DNA of 64,000 bases. Source: Nakamurella flavida. Its GTDB lineage: Bacteria; Actinomycetota; Actinomycetes; Mycobacteriales; Nakamurellaceae. Numbering within the stretch: position 1 is the first letter of the stretch; every line of letters starts with the position of its first letter. The translations under genes and the position numbers were made by a program. Below are positions 32,108 through 40,842 of the stretch, in pieces. Location: NCBI RefSeq assembly GCF_030811475.1, contig NZ_JAUSQV010000001.1, positions 3,731,001-3,795,000 on the forward strand, written 5' to 3'. The notes beneath the pieces are model-generated. The model searched no databases and was not told the DNA's origin. It worked only from the letters and a program-made list of their open reading frames with translations.

Positions 32108-33475
32108 TCACTCCTGGAGGACCTGGCCGCGTCGCTCGGGCAGGAACAGTGCCCCCACCGCGGCCACCACGAACACCGCACCGAACACCGAGAACAGGGC
32201 GACGGTGCCGCCGGCCTCGCGCAGCAGCGGCACGGCGAGCGGGGCGAGGACGGAGGCGATCCGGCCGAACCCGGCCGCCCAGCCGGCCCCGGTCGCGCGC
32301 AGCCGCGTCGGGTAGACCTCCGGGGTCACCGCGTAGAGGGCACCCCAGGCGCCGAGGTTGAAGAACGACAGCAGCATGCCGGTGGCGATGATCCACCCGT
32401 CGCCGGAGGCCAGCCCGAACAGCCCGGCGGCCACCGCCGAACCGGTGAGGAAGATCGCCAGGGTCCGCCGGCGCCCGATGCGTTCCACCGCGATGGCCGA
32501 CGCGGCGTACCCGGGCAGCTGGGCCAGGGTGATCAGCAGGGTGTACCCGAACGACTTGACCAGGGAGAACCCGTCGGCGACCAGCACCGTGGGCAGCCAG
32601 ATGAAGGCGCCGTAGTACGAGAAGTTGACGCAGAACCAGACCAGCCACAGGGCGGCCGTGCGGCGGCGCAGGGCCGCCGACCAGAGCGCAGCGACCCCTC
32701 CGGCTCCCTTCTCGGCGGGCACTCCCGCCGCGGCGTCCGCGGTCGGTTCCGGGGTGGCCGCGGCCGGGGCGGTCGCGGGATCGGTGACGCCGGCCGAGGT
32801 CTCGAAGCGGCGGACGGTGGCCTCGGCCTCGGAGTGCCGGCCCCGTCCCTCCAGGAAGCGGACGGATTCCGGCAGGCCGAGCCGGACGACCACGGAGTAC
32901 AGCGCCGGGATCGCCCCGAGCGCGAGCGCCCAGCGCCAGCCGTCGTCCCCGAGCGGCACCACGAAGAACCCGATGAGCGCGGCCAGCGTCCAGCCCACCG
33001 CCCAGAAGGCCTCCAGCAGCACGATGACCCGGCCACGGATGCGTGGCGGGGCGAACTCGCTGACCAGGGTGGAGGCCACCGGCAGTTCGGCCCCCAGGCC
33101 CAGGCCGACGAGCACCCGCAGGGCGATGAGTGCCCCGACCGACCAGGAGAGTGCGGACAGGCCGGTGGCCAGGCCGTACACGAGCAGGGTGACGGCGAAG
33201 ACCTGGCGTCGGCCGATCCGGTCGGCCAACAGCCCGCCCAGCCCCGCGCCGATGGCCATGCCGATGAACCCGGCCGAGGCGACCCAGGACAGCTGGCCGG
33301 ACGAGGCGCCCCAGACCACGGCGAGCTGGGCGAGCACGAAGGAGATGAGCCCGACGTCCATCGCGTCCAGGGCCCAACCCACGCCGGACCCGACGAGCAG
33401 CTTGCGGTGCTGGGGAGTGAACGGCAGCGCATCGAGCCGTTCGGTCCGGGTGCGGCCGACGGGCGGGGCGCTCAC
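32108..33475 (-). CDS. MFS transporter, sugar/aromatic-acid type
   Basis: A 455-residue permease with twelve transmembrane helices. Between helices 2 and 3 lies the MFS motif GGLLADRIGRRQVF, repeated in the second half as AVERIGRRRT. PESVRFLEGRGR precedes a long central loop, as in sugar porters and the aromatic acid:H+ symporter family. The loop (about 210-255) contains an Ala/Pro/Thr-rich insert. The GTG start overlaps the stop of the beta-lactamase-like gene (GTGA), so they are co-transcribed. The substrate cannot be told. Confidence 0.88.
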   Translation of the reverse strand: MSAPPVGRTRTERLDALPFTPQHRKLLVGSGVGWALDAMDVGLISFVLAQLAVVWGASSGQLSWVASAGFIGMAIGAGLGGLLADRIGRRQVFAVTLLVYGLATGLSALSWSVGALIALRVLVGLGLGAELPVASTLVSEFAPPRIRGRVIVLLEAFWAVGWTLAALIGFFVVPLGDDGWRWALALGAIPALYSVVVRLGLPESVRFLEGRGRHSEAEATVRRFETSAGVTDPATAPAAATPEPTADAAAGVPAEKGAGGVAALWSAALRRRTAALWLVWFCVNFSYYGAFIWLPTVLVADGFSLVKSFGYTLLITLAQLPGYAASAIAVERIGRRRTLAIFLTGSAVAAGLFGLASGDGWIIATGMLLSFFNLGAWGALYAVTPEVYPTRLRATGAGWAAGFGRIASVLAPLAVPLLREAGGTVALFSVFGAVFVVAAVGALFLPERRGQVLQE

Positions 33476-34302
33476 GCCGGGGTCCCGTCGCGGTGCGCGG
33501 CCAGCACCGCAGTGGCCAGCGGCGGCCAGGCCTGGACGGCCCACGGTCCGAAGGCGGTGTCGCACAGGGAGACGCAGGCCAGGTCGGCCTCCGGGTCGAC
33601 CCACAGGAAACTGCCGGACTGTCCGAAGTGGCCGAAGGTGGCGGGGGAGTTGTCCGCGGAGGTCCAGTGCGGGGACTTGTGGTCGCGGATCTCGCAGCCC
33701 AGGCCCCAGTCGTTGTGCTCCTGGCGGCCGTACCCCGGCAGCACCCCCGACAGGCCGGGGAACGCCGTCGTCGACGCGGCCGCCACCACCCCCGGCAGCA
33801 GGTGGGTGGAGTGCAGCAGCTCGGCGGCGAGCCGGGCCAGATCGTCGATGGAGCTCTCCGCGCCGTGCGCCGGTGACCCGGCCAGCTCGGTCTCCGCCAT
33901 GCCCAGCGGGTCGAGCACGCGATCGTGCAGCTCGGCGGCGAAGTCCGTCCCGGTCCGGGCGGTCAGGTGCTCGGCAGCCAGTTCGATGCCCCGGTTGGAG
34001 TACACCCGGCGCGTCCCGGGGGCGGCGAGCACCCGGTCGCTGTCCATCGACACCCCGGAGCAGTGGGACAGCAGATGGGCCAGGGTGGCCCCGGGCGGGC
34101 CCGCGGGATCGTCCAGGGACACCGTGCCGTCCAGGGCCGCGTCCAGCACGGTGAGCGCGGTGAGCACCTTGGTCACCGACGCCCACCGGAACCGGGCCGT
34201 CGGGGTGCCGACGGTCACCGAAGCCAGCACGCCGCCGGGGCCGACCACCGCGACCGCCGCCGAGCCCACCGGCCAATGCTCGAGCTGCTGCCGCAGGTCC
34301 AC
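33472..34302 (-). CDS. Serine beta-lactamase/penicillin-binding-like hydrolase
   Basis: A 276-residue member of the beta-lactamase family (class C/EstB/DD-peptidase group). The catalytic Ser42-x-x-Lys45 is in WASVTKVLT, the Tyr101-Ser-Asn103 in VYSNRG, and a C-terminal GHFGQSGSF replaces the usual KTG/HxG box. There is no signal peptide, so the enzyme is cytoplasmic and more likely an esterase or D-amino-peptide hydrolase than an antibiotic-resistance factor. The start is GTG 34302 behind AGGAGG; a much longer frame upstream is a shadow of the opposite-strand gene. Confidence 0.85.
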   Translation of the reverse strand: MDLRQQLEHWPVGSAAVAVVGPGGVLASVTVGTPTARFRWASVTKVLTALTVLDAALDGTVSLDDPAGPPGATLAHLLSHCSGVSMDSDRVLAAPGTRRVYSNRGIELAAEHLTARTGTDFAAELHDRVLDPLGMAETELAGSPAHGAESSIDDLARLAAELLHSTHLLPGVVAAASTTAFPGLSGVLPGYGRQEHNDWGLGCEIRDHKSPHWTSADNSPATFGHFGQSGSFLWVDPEADLACVSLCDTAFGPWAVQAWPPLATAVLAAHRDGTPA

Positions 34303-34413
34303 GTCCGCCTCCTGGTTCCCCGTGCCCGATGTCCGCCGGGCCCGCCGTGCAGTCTTGCAGCCGACGGCGGCCACCTCCCGCTCCGCGTCGCCGGGGGCCG
34401 GCGAGCGGGGAAA

Positions 34414-34419
34414 TAGCAT
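34414..34419 (+). promoter_or_regulatory. -10 box, leaderless promoter of mmuM
   Basis: TAGCAT ending 6 nt before the GTG at 34426. Confidence 0.65.
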
Positions 34420-34425
34420 CGCCGG

Positions 34426-35361
34426 GTGACCACCCCGAGCCCCGCCCCCGCCTCCTTCGTCGATGCGCTGGCCGCCGGCCCGCTCGTCCTGGACGGTGGC
34501 CTGTCCACCGGGTTGGAACGACGCGGCCACGACCTGCGCACGCCGTTGTGGACGGCCCTGCAGCTCCTCGAGGACCCGGGCGCGATCGGCGCGGTGCACG
34601 GCGACTTCTTCCGGGCCGGGGCGCAGGTCGCCATCACCGCCTCCTACCAGGTCTCCTATTCCGGCTTCGCCGCTGCCGGGCTCGACGACGAGCGCACGGA
34701 GGCGGCCCTGCGCGAGAGCGTCGCGTTGGCCCGCCGGGCTGCCCAGGACAGCGAGTCCGGAGAGGGGCCGCGGTGGGTGGCCGCGTCCGTCGGGCCCTAC
34801 GGGGCGGCGCAGGCCGACGGATCGGAGTACCGGGGTGACGACGGGCTGACCGTGGCCCAGTTGCGCGCCTGGCACCGGGCACGGTTGCAGGTGTTGATGG
34901 AGGCGGGGGCCGACGTGCTGGCCCTGGAGACGGTCCCGTCCGCACGGGAGGCGGAGGCGCTGCTCGCCGAGGTGGCCGGCACCGGACGTCCCGCCTGGCT
35001 CTCGCTGACGTGCGCCCGGGGCCGGACCCGGGACGGTGTCCCCGCCGAGGAGGCATTCGCCCTGGCCCGCGAGGTGCCGGAGGTGGTGGCCGTGGGGGTC
35101 AACTGCGTGGACCCGGCCGAGGCCGACACCCTGATCGCCCTGGCCGCGCAGGCCTCGGGCAAGCCCGTGGTGGTCTACCCCAACGGCGGACGCCGATGGG
35201 ACGGCGCGGCCAGGGAGTGGACCGGGTCGCCGACCGCCCTGGCCGATCGGGCCGACGGTTGGATCACCGCCGGTGCCCGGCTGGTCGGCGGGTGCTGCGA
35301 GGTGGGACCGGACGAGCTGCGACCGCTGGCCGAGCGGGTGCGCCGGGCCGACCGGGTCTAG
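34426..35361 (+). CDS. mmuM: Homocysteine S-methyltransferase
   Basis: A 311-residue zinc enzyme that methylates homocysteine to methionine, typically from S-methylmethionine or S-adenosylmethionine. The TIM-barrel starts with LVLDGGLSTGLERRG; zinc ligands are Cys227 (GVNCVDP) and Cys290-Cys291 (VGGCCEVGP). The GTG start is set by the TAGCAT box 6 nt upstream. Its stop codon overlaps the convergent DUF998 gene by the shared CTAG. Confidence 0.95.
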   Translation: MTTPSPAPASFVDALAAGPLVLDGGLSTGLERRGHDLRTPLWTALQLLEDPGAIGAVHGDFFRAGAQVAITASYQVSYSGFAAAGLDDERTEAALRESVALARRAAQDSESGEGPRWVAASVGPYGAAQADGSEYRGDDGLTVAQLRAWHRARLQVLMEAGADVLALETVPSAREAEALLAEVAGTGRPAWLSLTCARGRTRDGVPAEEAFALAREVPEVVAVGVNCVDPAEADTLIALAAQASGKPVVVYPNGGRRWDGAAREWTGSPTALADRADGWITAGARLVGGCCEVGPDELRPLAERVRRADRV

Positions 35362-36161
35362 CGGTCGGCCCCGGCGGGCGGGGGCGGGACCGGGCGGGTG
35401 TGCCCGGGAACACCCACCCGTGCGACGCGCATCGCCCAGAGGCCGACGGCCAGCACGGCCAGCACCTCGGTCAGCGCCAGGCCCCGCTCGACGGTGCCGA
35501 GCGGGATGGCCCGGTACCAGGGCACACCGGTGACCGGGGCGAGCAGGAACGACCCGGCCAGCGGGCTGAACCAGACGAGCGAGGCGACGCCGAGCCAGAA
35601 CCCGGCCCGGGCCCAGCCGGGGCGGTGCACGCGTCGGCCTCCGCGGCCCCGCCGGGTCAGCAGCATCACCGCGACGGGGAGGGCGAGGAACGCGACCAGG
35701 CTGGCGACGCGGTGGATCTGTCCGTCGGTGCTCGGGCCCACCGCCCAGTTGTGCTTGGGGAACACCACCAGGGCCAACAGGGCCGCCGACCAGACCAGAC
35801 CCAGCAGCACCCCGGCGCTGCCCGGGCGGGCCAGGCGCTGGGTGACCAACGCGGCCAGGATGCACACGGAACCGGCGGCCAGGGCGACGACGCCCAGGTT
35901 GAACAGCCATGCGCTGTCGGTCAGGGCGTACTCGCTGATGGTCCGGCGGGCCCAGGAGATGCCGGCGGTGGGGCCGGCGAGGTGCAGGTATCCGACGGCG
36001 AGCAGGGTGACCGCGACGAGGGCCAGACCGGCAGCGGCCATGCCCCGGGCCAGGCCGCCGACGACCACCGAGGTGGTGGCGGCCCCGGCTGCGTCGGTGG
36101 GGGCGGTGTCCGGGCCGGGGGACGTCCGGGAGCCTGCCGACAGCATCGAATCCTGGGTCAT
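35358..36161 (-). CDS. DUF998 membrane protein
   Basis: A 267-residue polytopic membrane protein with six to seven helices, beginning after a disordered 35-residue N-terminus. The DUF998 pattern is visible: an early ISEYALTDSAWLFNLGVVALAAG, then FPKHNWAVGPSTDGQIHRVASLVAFLALP with a conserved His in the third helix region. Function unknown. ATG 36161 follows GGGAG. A second DUF998 protein is encoded at 53489-54313; they share only the general fold. Confidence 0.78.
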   Translation of the reverse strand: MTQDSMLSAGSRTSPGPDTAPTDAAGAATTSVVVGGLARGMAAAGLALVAVTLLAVGYLHLAGPTAGISWARRTISEYALTDSAWLFNLGVVALAAGSVCILAALVTQRLARPGSAGVLLGLVWSAALLALVVFPKHNWAVGPSTDGQIHRVASLVAFLALPVAVMLLTRRGRGGRRVHRPGWARAGFWLGVASLVWFSPLAGSFLLAPVTGVPWYRAIPLGTVERGLALTEVLAVLAVGLWAMRVARVGVPGHTRPVPPPPAGADR

Positions 36162-36505
36162 CCGGCGACTCCCGTTGTGGCCGCGTGCGGCGTTCGTCGT
36201 CGTCAGCCGGCGGTCACCGCACGACGGGACGGATCATGGAGCGTGGTCGCCCCCTCCTCCACGGTACGGACGGGGTCGCCCGCGCTCTGTCCGCCGGACC
36301 GGGGAAACGTGCGGGAAGGGCATCCCGAGCGGACCGGAACGCCGGTCGACTGTCACGGATACGACACGACTTGACACTGGGCGTGTCGCATCCGGTCGGG
36401 GGAGGGGTGTCGGCCCGCACACTGGGTGGGCACCGGCGCTGGTCGCAGCGCCGACGGGGAAGGCCGCACCGGCGTGCGCCGGGCGGACCGCACGGGGGAG
36501 TCGTC
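36162..36505. other. Divergent intergenic region with operator-like palindrome
   Basis: A 344-base gap between divergent genes. Holds the interrupted inverted repeat at 36357-36393 around a TTGACA and the L,D-transpeptidase ribosome site. No further gene or RNA was recognised. Confidence 0.6.
36357..36393 (+). promoter_or_regulatory. Inverted repeat flanking a -35-like TTGACA
   Basis: GGATACGACACG and CGTGTCGCATCC form a 12-base inverted repeat with one mismatch and a 13-base spacer that contains TTGACA (36371-36376). It lies 113 bases upstream of the L,D-transpeptidase start. Candidate regulator-binding site. Confidence 0.5.
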
Positions 36506-37843
36506 ATGCAGGGACAGGCACCACGACGGGCACGGGGACAGGCACGGGATCGGGGCAGGGCCGTGGTGGTCGGGGTGGCGGCCGCCGTCCTGCTGGCCGG
36601 CTGCACCTCACCCGGCACCCTGTCCGGTGCGGGCGGAGCGGGGAGCGCCGGCGCCGGTCCGGCGAGTGCGTCGGCGGAGGCGCCGACGGCCGGGCCCAGC
36701 AGCGCCGCGTCCGCCGTGACCCCTGCGGCGCCCACCACGACAGCCGGCAGCAGCACGCCGGCCGCACCGACGTCCGGATCTCCCACCCCGCCGCCGCCGG
36801 CCCCGCCCGCCGGTGTCACCGTCGTCCCGGCCGACGCCGCGCAGGGGGTCGGGCCGCTGGACCCGATCACGGTGACCCCGGTCGGCGGCATCCTGCAGAC
36901 CGTCACCCTGACCAACGCGTCCGGCGTCGACATCCAGGGTGCCCTGGCCGCCGACGGATCCGGTTGGTCGGTCGTCCCCGAGCTCGGCTACGGCAAGACG
37001 TACACCGTCACGGCCACCGCGGTGAACGCCCAGGGCGCACCGACCACCACGACCACCTCGTTCACCACGCTGACCCCGGACGAGCGGACCGCGGCCTCGA
37101 CGTACCCGAGCGACGGCATGCAGGTCGGGGTGGGGCAGCCGCTGGTCATCGTGTTCGACGAGCCCATCGTCGACCGGGTCGCCGCCCAGCAGGCCATCAC
37201 CGTCACCACCACCCCGGCCCAGGCGGGCGCCTTCCGCTGGGTGTCGGACACCGAGCTGCGCTGGCGGCCGGCCGAGTTCTGGCAGGCCGGGACGACGGTC
37301 CAGGTCGACGGGCTCATCTACGGACGTGCACTGGGCGGCGGGATGTACGGCCAGGAGGATCTGCACAGCTCCTTCACCATCGGCCGCTCGCTGATCAGCG
37401 AGGTCGACGACACCACCAAGCAGATGACGGTCACCCAGGACGGCCAGGTCGTCCGGACCATGCCGGTCTCCCTGGGCCGGGACAAGTACCCGACGTACAA
37501 CGGGGTGCACGTGGTGGCCGAGAAGTACGAGATGAAGATCATGGACTCCAGCACGTGGGGGCTGACCGGAACGGGCGCCTACCGCACGGAAGTGCAGTGG
37601 GCGACGCGGATCTCGAACTCCGGGGAGTTCGTGCACGCCGCGCCGTGGTCGGTCGAGCAGCAGGGGTTCACCAACGTGTCGCACGGCTGTGTGAATCTCT
37701 CCACCGAGAACGCCCGCTGGTTCTACGACACCGTCCTGCCCGGCGACCCGGTGATCATCAGGAACACCGTCGGACCGGCCCTGGAGTCCTGGGACGGCTA
37801 CGGCGACTGGCAGATCCCGTTCGAGGAGTACTCCGCGGCCTGA
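36506..37843 (+). CDS. L,D-transpeptidase lipoprotein
   Basis: A 445-residue cell-wall enzyme making 3-3 cross-links in peptidoglycan. The lipoprotein signal ends LLAGC with Cys33; a Ser/Pro/Ala-rich linker (36-100) leads to two Ig-like domains (about 102-185 and 186-295, the latter with STYPSDGMQVGVGQPLVIVFD). A YkuD catalytic domain (about 297-420) has the catalytic HAAPWS...SHGCVNLS, Cys395. The architecture equals mycobacterial LdtB-type enzymes. ATG 36506 follows GGGGGAG; the frame extended upstream lacks a signal peptide. Confidence 0.94.
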   Translation: MQGQAPRRARGQARDRGRAVVVGVAAAVLLAGCTSPGTLSGAGGAGSAGAGPASASAEAPTAGPSSAASAVTPAAPTTTAGSSTPAAPTSGSPTPPPPAPPAGVTVVPADAAQGVGPLDPITVTPVGGILQTVTLTNASGVDIQGALAADGSGWSVVPELGYGKTYTVTATAVNAQGAPTTTTTSFTTLTPDERTAASTYPSDGMQVGVGQPLVIVFDEPIVDRVAAQQAITVTTTPAQAGAFRWVSDTELRWRPAEFWQAGTTVQVDGLIYGRALGGGMYGQEDLHSSFTIGRSLISEVDDTTKQMTVTQDGQVVRTMPVSLGRDKYPTYNGVHVVAEKYEMKIMDSSTWGLTGTGAYRTEVQWATRISNSGEFVHAAPWSVEQQGFTNVSHGCVNLSTENARWFYDTVLPGDPVIIRNTVGPALESWDGYGDWQIPFEEYSAA

Positions 37844-37876
37844 CGCCCTCGACCCGCCGGCCGCACGAACCAGCTC

Positions 37877-37923
37877 GCACGACGGGAGCCCGACCGCTCA
37901 CCGGCGGTCGGGTCCTGTCGTGC
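37877..37923. terminator. Bidirectional terminator between convergent genes
   Basis: Nested inverted repeats: CCCGACCGC pairs with GCGGTCGGG, and GCACGAC pairs with GTCGTGC outside it. Confidence 0.75.
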
Positions 37924-37959
37924 CGGCCGGCAGGTCGTGCGGTCGGGCCGGGGGTCGGG

Positions 37960-39759
37960 TCAGTCGACGTACAGCTTGTCGAGCTCGGCGCTGTAGCGCT
38001 TCTCCACCGAGCGCCGGCGGACCTTCATGGACGGGGTCAGCTCGCCCTCCTCGACGGAGAGGTCCCGCGGGAGGATGACGAACTTCTTCACCGTCTCCCA
38101 GCGCTCGAGATGACTGTTCACCTCGGTGATCTGGCCGTCCAGCAGCTCGCGCACCTGGGGTGAGTCGGCCAGGTCCTCCAGGCTGAGCTCGCCGAGACCG
38201 TTGCGGCCGGCCCAGTCCTGGATCGCGTCGGGGTCCAGGGTGATCAGCGCGGAGACGAACTTGCGCCCGTCGCCGTGCACGATGACCTGCGAGGCGTACG
38301 GGCTGGTCGACTTGACCAGGGTCTCGATCTTCTGCGGCGCCACGTACTTGCCGCCGGAGGTCTTGATGAGGTCCTTCTTGCGGTCGGTGACGGCCACGTA
38401 GCCGTCGCGCAGCTCGCCGATGTCGCCGGTGTGGAACCAACCGTCCGCGGTGAGCACCTCCTCGGTCGCGTCCGGGCGGTTGTGGTACCCGCGCATGACA
38501 CCGGGCCCCCGGAACAGGATCTCGCCGTCGGCGGCGATCACCACCTCCGTCCCGGGGAGCGGGGGGCCGACCGTGCCCAGCCGCAGATCGCCCGGGAGGT
38601 TGACGCAGGTCGCCGCGCTGGACTCGGTGAGCCCGTACCCCTCGAGCACCTTCATGCCGGCGGCGTCGAACCACTCGGCGACGTCCATCGACAGCTTCGC
38701 CGAGCCGGAGACGAAGAAGCGCACCCGCCCACCGACGATGTGCCGGATCTTGGCGTACACCAACTTGTCGGCCACGGTGGTCTGCAGACGCAGGGCCACG
38801 CCCGGGGCATCGCCGCGTTGCCGGGCCCGGGACGCGGCGATGCCGACCCGGAACGCCCAGTCGAATATCTTCGCCTTGGCTCCGCCGGCGCTCTGCGCGG
38901 TCATCGTGGCCCGGGCCCGCACCTTCTCGAAGATGCGGGGGGCACCGGCCATGAACGTGGGCTTCACGTCGGCCAGGTTGGCCACCAGACGGTCCAGGTC
39001 GCCGTCCACCGCGGTCGCGAAGCCGATCCGCAGCTGGATGGCCAGCAGCACCTTGCCGAACACGTGCGACAACGGCAGCCACAGGTACTGCACGTCGTCG
39101 GGGCGCAGGATGTCGAGCTCCTCGACCGCGCGCGCCTCGTACGTCCAGTTGTCGTGGACCAGCCGCACGCCCTTGGGGCGGCCCGTCGTCCCGGACGTGT
39201 AGATCAGGGTGGCCAGTCGCTCGGGGCCCAGATCGTCGATCCGGGCCTGCACGGCCAGCGGCTCGCGGGCCAGCAGAGCGCGCCCCCGCTCGGCGAGCTG
39301 ATCCAGGGTGAGCACCCGCTCCCCGTCACCGGGGCCGTCGAAGACGACCAGGGTGCGCAGGTCCGGCAGGTCGGCGTCGGCGATCTTGGCGACCTGGTTC
39401 GCGTCCTCGGCGAAGGCCACCACCGAGCCGGAGTCGCCGAGGATGTAGGCGACCTCCTCGGCCGTGGTCGACGGGTACACCGCGGTGGTGGCGCCACCCG
39501 CGCACATGATCGCCAGGTCGGCCAGGATCCAGTCGACCCGGGTGCCGGCGGCGATGGCCACCCGGTCCTCCGGGCCCACCCCCAGGTCCACGAGACCGGC
39601 GGCCAGGTCGAACGCCCGGTCGCGGGCCTGCCGCCAGGTCAGCGACGTCCAGCGCGTACCGACCCGGAAGCGGAAGGCCTCCGCGTCCGGTGTGGCCGCC
39701 ACCCGATCGGTGAGCAGGTGGGCGAACGACGGCGTTCGCGAAGACTGGGGCGGGGTCAT
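37960..39759 (-). CDS. Long-chain acyl-CoA synthetase (FadD15-like)
   Basis: A 599-residue AMP-forming ligase activating long-chain fatty acids. P-loop LIYTSGTTGRPKG at residues 185-197; LEGYGLTESS is the A5 motif; GDIGELRDGYVAVTDRKKDLIKTSGGKYVAP forms the hinge with the conserved Asp-Arg-Lys; a C-terminal Lys (ELTPSMKVRRR) provides the catalytic base. Long insertions resemble M. tuberculosis FadD15. ATG 39759 with GAGGAGG upstream is preferred to the longer frame at 39828. No signal peptide; cytoplasmic or membrane-peripheral. Confidence 0.93.
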   Translation of the reverse strand: MTPPQSSRTPSFAHLLTDRVAATPDAEAFRFRVGTRWTSLTWRQARDRAFDLAAGLVDLGVGPEDRVAIAAGTRVDWILADLAIMCAGGATTAVYPSTTAEEVAYILGDSGSVVAFAEDANQVAKIADADLPDLRTLVVFDGPGDGERVLTLDQLAERGRALLAREPLAVQARIDDLGPERLATLIYTSGTTGRPKGVRLVHDNWTYEARAVEELDILRPDDVQYLWLPLSHVFGKVLLAIQLRIGFATAVDGDLDRLVANLADVKPTFMAGAPRIFEKVRARATMTAQSAGGAKAKIFDWAFRVGIAASRARQRGDAPGVALRLQTTVADKLVYAKIRHIVGGRVRFFVSGSAKLSMDVAEWFDAAGMKVLEGYGLTESSAATCVNLPGDLRLGTVGPPLPGTEVVIAADGEILFRGPGVMRGYHNRPDATEEVLTADGWFHTGDIGELRDGYVAVTDRKKDLIKTSGGKYVAPQKIETLVKSTSPYASQVIVHGDGRKFVSALITLDPDAIQDWAGRNGLGELSLEDLADSPQVRELLDGQITEVNSHLERWETVKKFVILPRDLSVEEGELTPSMKVRRRSVEKRYSAELDKLYVD

Positions 39760-39951
39760 CTCGTCCTCCTCGACGGGGGCACCCGGCCACGCCGGCCGAC
39801 AGGCCGGGGCGCCGGGTCCAGGGTCCACCCGACCCTACGGGGTCGGGGCCACGCCCGGGCCGTTCCTCCACACCCCGCCACCGGCCCCGACGGGTGGTCC
39901 GCCCGGAGACGGGGAGCGCCTGCCGGACGGGGAGACCGGCCGGGGACCGAC

Positions 39952-40842
39952 TCAGCGCAGCCGGGTGACCCGCACGGTGACCTCGTTGCCCGTGGCGTCC
40001 GGCCCGGCGTAGACACCCTTGACCGGCGGGACGTCGCCGTAGTCCCGGCCGCGCCCCACCACCACGTGCGCCTGGGTCGGCGCCTTGGAGTTGGTCGGGT
40101 CGTACCGCGTCCACGACCCGTCGAACCACTCCACCCAGGCGTGCGACTCGCCGACCACCGTCCGGCCGATGGCCGCGGTCGGGTCCGGGTGCAGGTAGCC
40201 CGAGACGTACCGCGTGGGGACCCCCATCGACCGCAGCAGCCCGATGGCCAGGTGGGAGAGGTCCTGGCAGACCCCGCGCCGGGCGGCGTAGGCCTCCAGG
40301 GCCGAGGTGTGCACGCCGGTCGACCCCGGCTCGTAGTTCAGCGTGCTGTGCACCCACCGGCACACGGCCATGCCGGCGTCCCGGGGGGTCGCCGACTCGG
40401 CGCGGATCTGCGCGGCGATCCCGGCGAGCTCGTCGTCGACCTCGGTGAGCGGAGTGGCCGCCAGGAACTCGTCCCAGCGGTCGAGCACGCCGGGGGTGGC
40501 GAGGTCCTCCCAGGCGCAGGTGGGCCCGGCGGTGCCGTCGCCGACCGGGGCGAACGTCTCCACCGTCGTCGTCGCGGTGACCGCGAGCTGCCGGTGCGGA
40601 CGGTGCACGTCGAAGGACGCGACCCGGTTGCCGAAGTAGTCCTGGTACCCCACGACGCCCTCGAACGGGTCGAGCTCCAGTCGCGCGGACAGCACGGCCT
40701 GGCCGGGCTCGTCGGCCGGCTGCATGCGGACCTCGTTGTACGAGGTGGTCACCGTGTCCGGGTAGCTGAGCACGGTGCGGTGCACGATGAGCAGCCGCCA
40801 GATCTCGGCCGGGGCCGCCATCGCGGGAGCGGTCGGGGTCAT
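39952..40842 (-). CDS. Transglutaminase-like cysteine protease family protein
   Basis: A 296-residue protein with an N-terminal beta domain (about 18-95) and a transglutaminase-core domain. The catalytic triad is visible: Cys192 (RRGVCQDLSHL), His234 (ESHAWVEWF) and Asp248 (RYDPTN). It is the third gene of the ATP-grasp/alpha-E/transglutaminase operon, equivalent to Rv2409c, and its start overlaps the alpha-E stop (ATGA). This conserved trio is thought to make or modify peptides by amide ligation and cleavage; the product is not established. Confidence 0.9.
   Translation of the reverse strand: MTPTAPAMAAPAEIWRLLIVHRTVLSYPDTVTTSYNEVRMQPADEPGQAVLSARLELDPFEGVVGYQDYFGNRVASFDVHRPHRQLAVTATTTVETFAPVGDGTAGPTCAWEDLATPGVLDRWDEFLAATPLTEVDDELAGIAAQIRAESATPRDAGMAVCRWVHSTLNYEPGSTGVHTSALEAYAARRGVCQDLSHLAIGLLRSMGVPTRYVSGYLHPDPTAAIGRTVVGESHAWVEWFDGSWTRYDPTNSKAPTQAHVVVGRGRDYGDVPPVKGVYAGPDATGNEVTVRVTRLR

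Noticed and set aside
33472-34302. Antibiotic-resistance beta-lactamase
   Set aside because: It lacks a signal peptide and the KTG box is altered; a cytoplasmic esterase or peptidase role is more likely.
31724-34429. 901-residue plus-strand open frame over zwf, MFS and beta-lactamase genes
   Set aside because: Antisense shadow without domains or start signals.
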